From assembly GCA_947174455.1 (NCBI GenBank), contig CAMWIZ010000081.1:1-5382 (forward strand): a DNA stretch of 5,382 nt, written 5' to 3'. The stretch is from an uncultured Clostridia bacterium (lineage in GTDB: Bacteria; Bacillota; Clostridia; Oscillospirales; Acutalibacteraceae). Below are positions 4,777 to 5,382 of this stretch, piece after piece. The first letter of the stretch is position 1. Each line of letters begins with the position of its first letter. The notes below the pieces were generated by a model that saw only the letters and a list, made by a program, of their open reading frames with translations, made no database searches and was not told the DNA's origin. The translations under genes were made by a program, and so were the position numbers.

Positions 4777-5382
4777 GTGGATTTAAAAATAGATGAAACG
4801 GAAATCCGAAAAGCATTGACGATTTTGAAACCAAATAATGAGCTTTTTGAAATACGTTTTATTTCTTCGTCGGGCAAATTGAATTTCAGCGGATATTTTA
4901 AAAGTGCCGATGTGCTGATTGATCGGCTGAAGCACTTATCACCGACAGAAAACGGAAATGTTTACATAACGCTAAATAACATTGATGAGGCTTGTTATTC
5001 AAGAGAACAAAAGGACAAGTTCTTGAAGAACTGCAAGACCTCAACAAGTGACAATGACGTTTGCGGTTACGAATGGTTGATGTTGGATTTTGACCCCGAA
5101 CGACCGGCAGGCACATCTTCGAGCAACGATGAGCTGCAAGTCGCAAGAACAAGAGCCGGCAAGGTATATAACTATCTTGCCGGGAGAGGTTGGAACGAGC
5201 CCGTTGTTGCAATGTCAGGAAATGGCTATCATTTGCTTTACAAAATCAGCTTTGCAAAGAACAGTGAGCGGACGGAGCTTGTTAAAAAAACGCTTGAAAC
5301 GCTTAATCTTTTGTTTGGTGACGATAAGCTAAAAGTTGATGTTAAAGTATTCAATCCGTCAAGAATTTGCAAGCTGTATTGC
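4777..5382 (+). CDS. Archaeo-eukaryotic-type (AEP) phage primase, N-terminal part (runs off window)
   Basis: The frame is open from GTG 4777 to the window end, giving 202 residues with no stop. Key motifs are a metal-binding DFD (residues 104-106, in WLMLDFDPERPAG), SGNGYH (147-152) and VDVKVFNPSRICKLYC (187-202). These match motif I (hDhD), motif II (SxH-like) and motif III (D188 with R196) of AEP/PrimPol-type primases found in phage replication modules. Residues 1-95 are a preceding region with little similarity to anything I recognise. Expected role: primer synthesis at the replication fork, possibly with a helicase domain further downstream, which is not visible. It starts 4 bp after the initiator gene with GGGAG at 4765-4769, so the two are co-translated or at least co-transcribed. 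Confidence 0.85.
   Translation, partial: MDLKIDETEIRKALTILKPNNELFEIRFISSSGKLNFSGYFKSADVLIDRLKHLSPTENGNVYITLNNIDEACYSREQKDKFLKNCKTSTSDNDVCGYEWLMLDFDPERPAGTSSSNDELQVARTRAGKVYNYLAGRGWNEPVVAMSGNGYHLLYKISFAKNSERTELVKKTLETLNLLFGDDKLKVDVKVFNPSRICKLYC

Noticed and set aside
4898..5212. Minus-strand ORF of about 100 residues
   Set aside because: It lies opposite the primase frame, which has clear catalytic motifs; no ribosome binding site or family resemblance was seen.
5090..5332. Plus-strand ORF of 80 residues in another frame of the primase gene
   Set aside because: It is a shadow of the primase reading frame that encodes the DFD, SGNGYH and RICKLY motifs.

Overview
This 5.4 kb window looks like the early, DNA-replication and recombination segment of a tailed phage or prophage from a low-GC Gram-positive host, most likely an anaerobic gut Clostridia (Oscillospiraceae/Ruminococcus-like). 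The host guess is inference. It rests on AT-rich codon use, strong AGGAGG-type ribosome binding sites, GTG and TTG starts, and protein types typical of Clostridia prophages. All twelve recognisable genes lie on the + strand. Most are packed with 1-20 bp overlaps or gaps of 1-34 bp, so they are probably transcribed together. No integrase, repressor, structural gene, tRNA or rRNA is visible.

Left part (1-957): the tail of a small zinc-ribbon protein, a left-handed beta-helix protein whose hexapeptides are encoded by eight 18-bp tandem repeats, and a 66-residue protein of unknown role. The only real intergenic gap follows (873-957). It holds a strong hairpin whose T-rich flank lies on the minus-strand side.

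Middle (958-1698): an unrecognised 114-residue protein and two small Cys-rich, probably zinc-binding proteins. These are typical phage accessory ORFs.

Right part (1698-5382): a coherent DNA-metabolism module. In order it holds a RecA-like P-loop ATPase of the AAA_24/Sak4 type, an SSB-like protein ending in the acidic DDDDLPF tail, an ERCC4-fold (XPF/Mus81-type) nuclease, an HNH endonuclease with a C-terminal helix-turn-helix, a lambda-O-like replication initiator, and the start of an archaeo-eukaryotic-type primase that runs off the window. The primase begins at a GTG codon at 4777.

The most interesting signal is inside the replication initiator gene. A cluster of iterons with dyad symmetry (four copies of GTCA-N4-TGAC within 4383-4468, three of them inside an 18-bp repeat) is followed by three AT-rich direct repeats (4473-4507). 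The repeats are out of register with the reading frame, so they are conserved as DNA and not as protein. This is the layout of phage lambda's origin inside gene O, and I propose it is the replication origin. The initiator encoded around it probably binds the iterons, and the downstream primase would act at the melted AT-rich repeats. The ATPase, SSB and nucleases would supply recombination functions.
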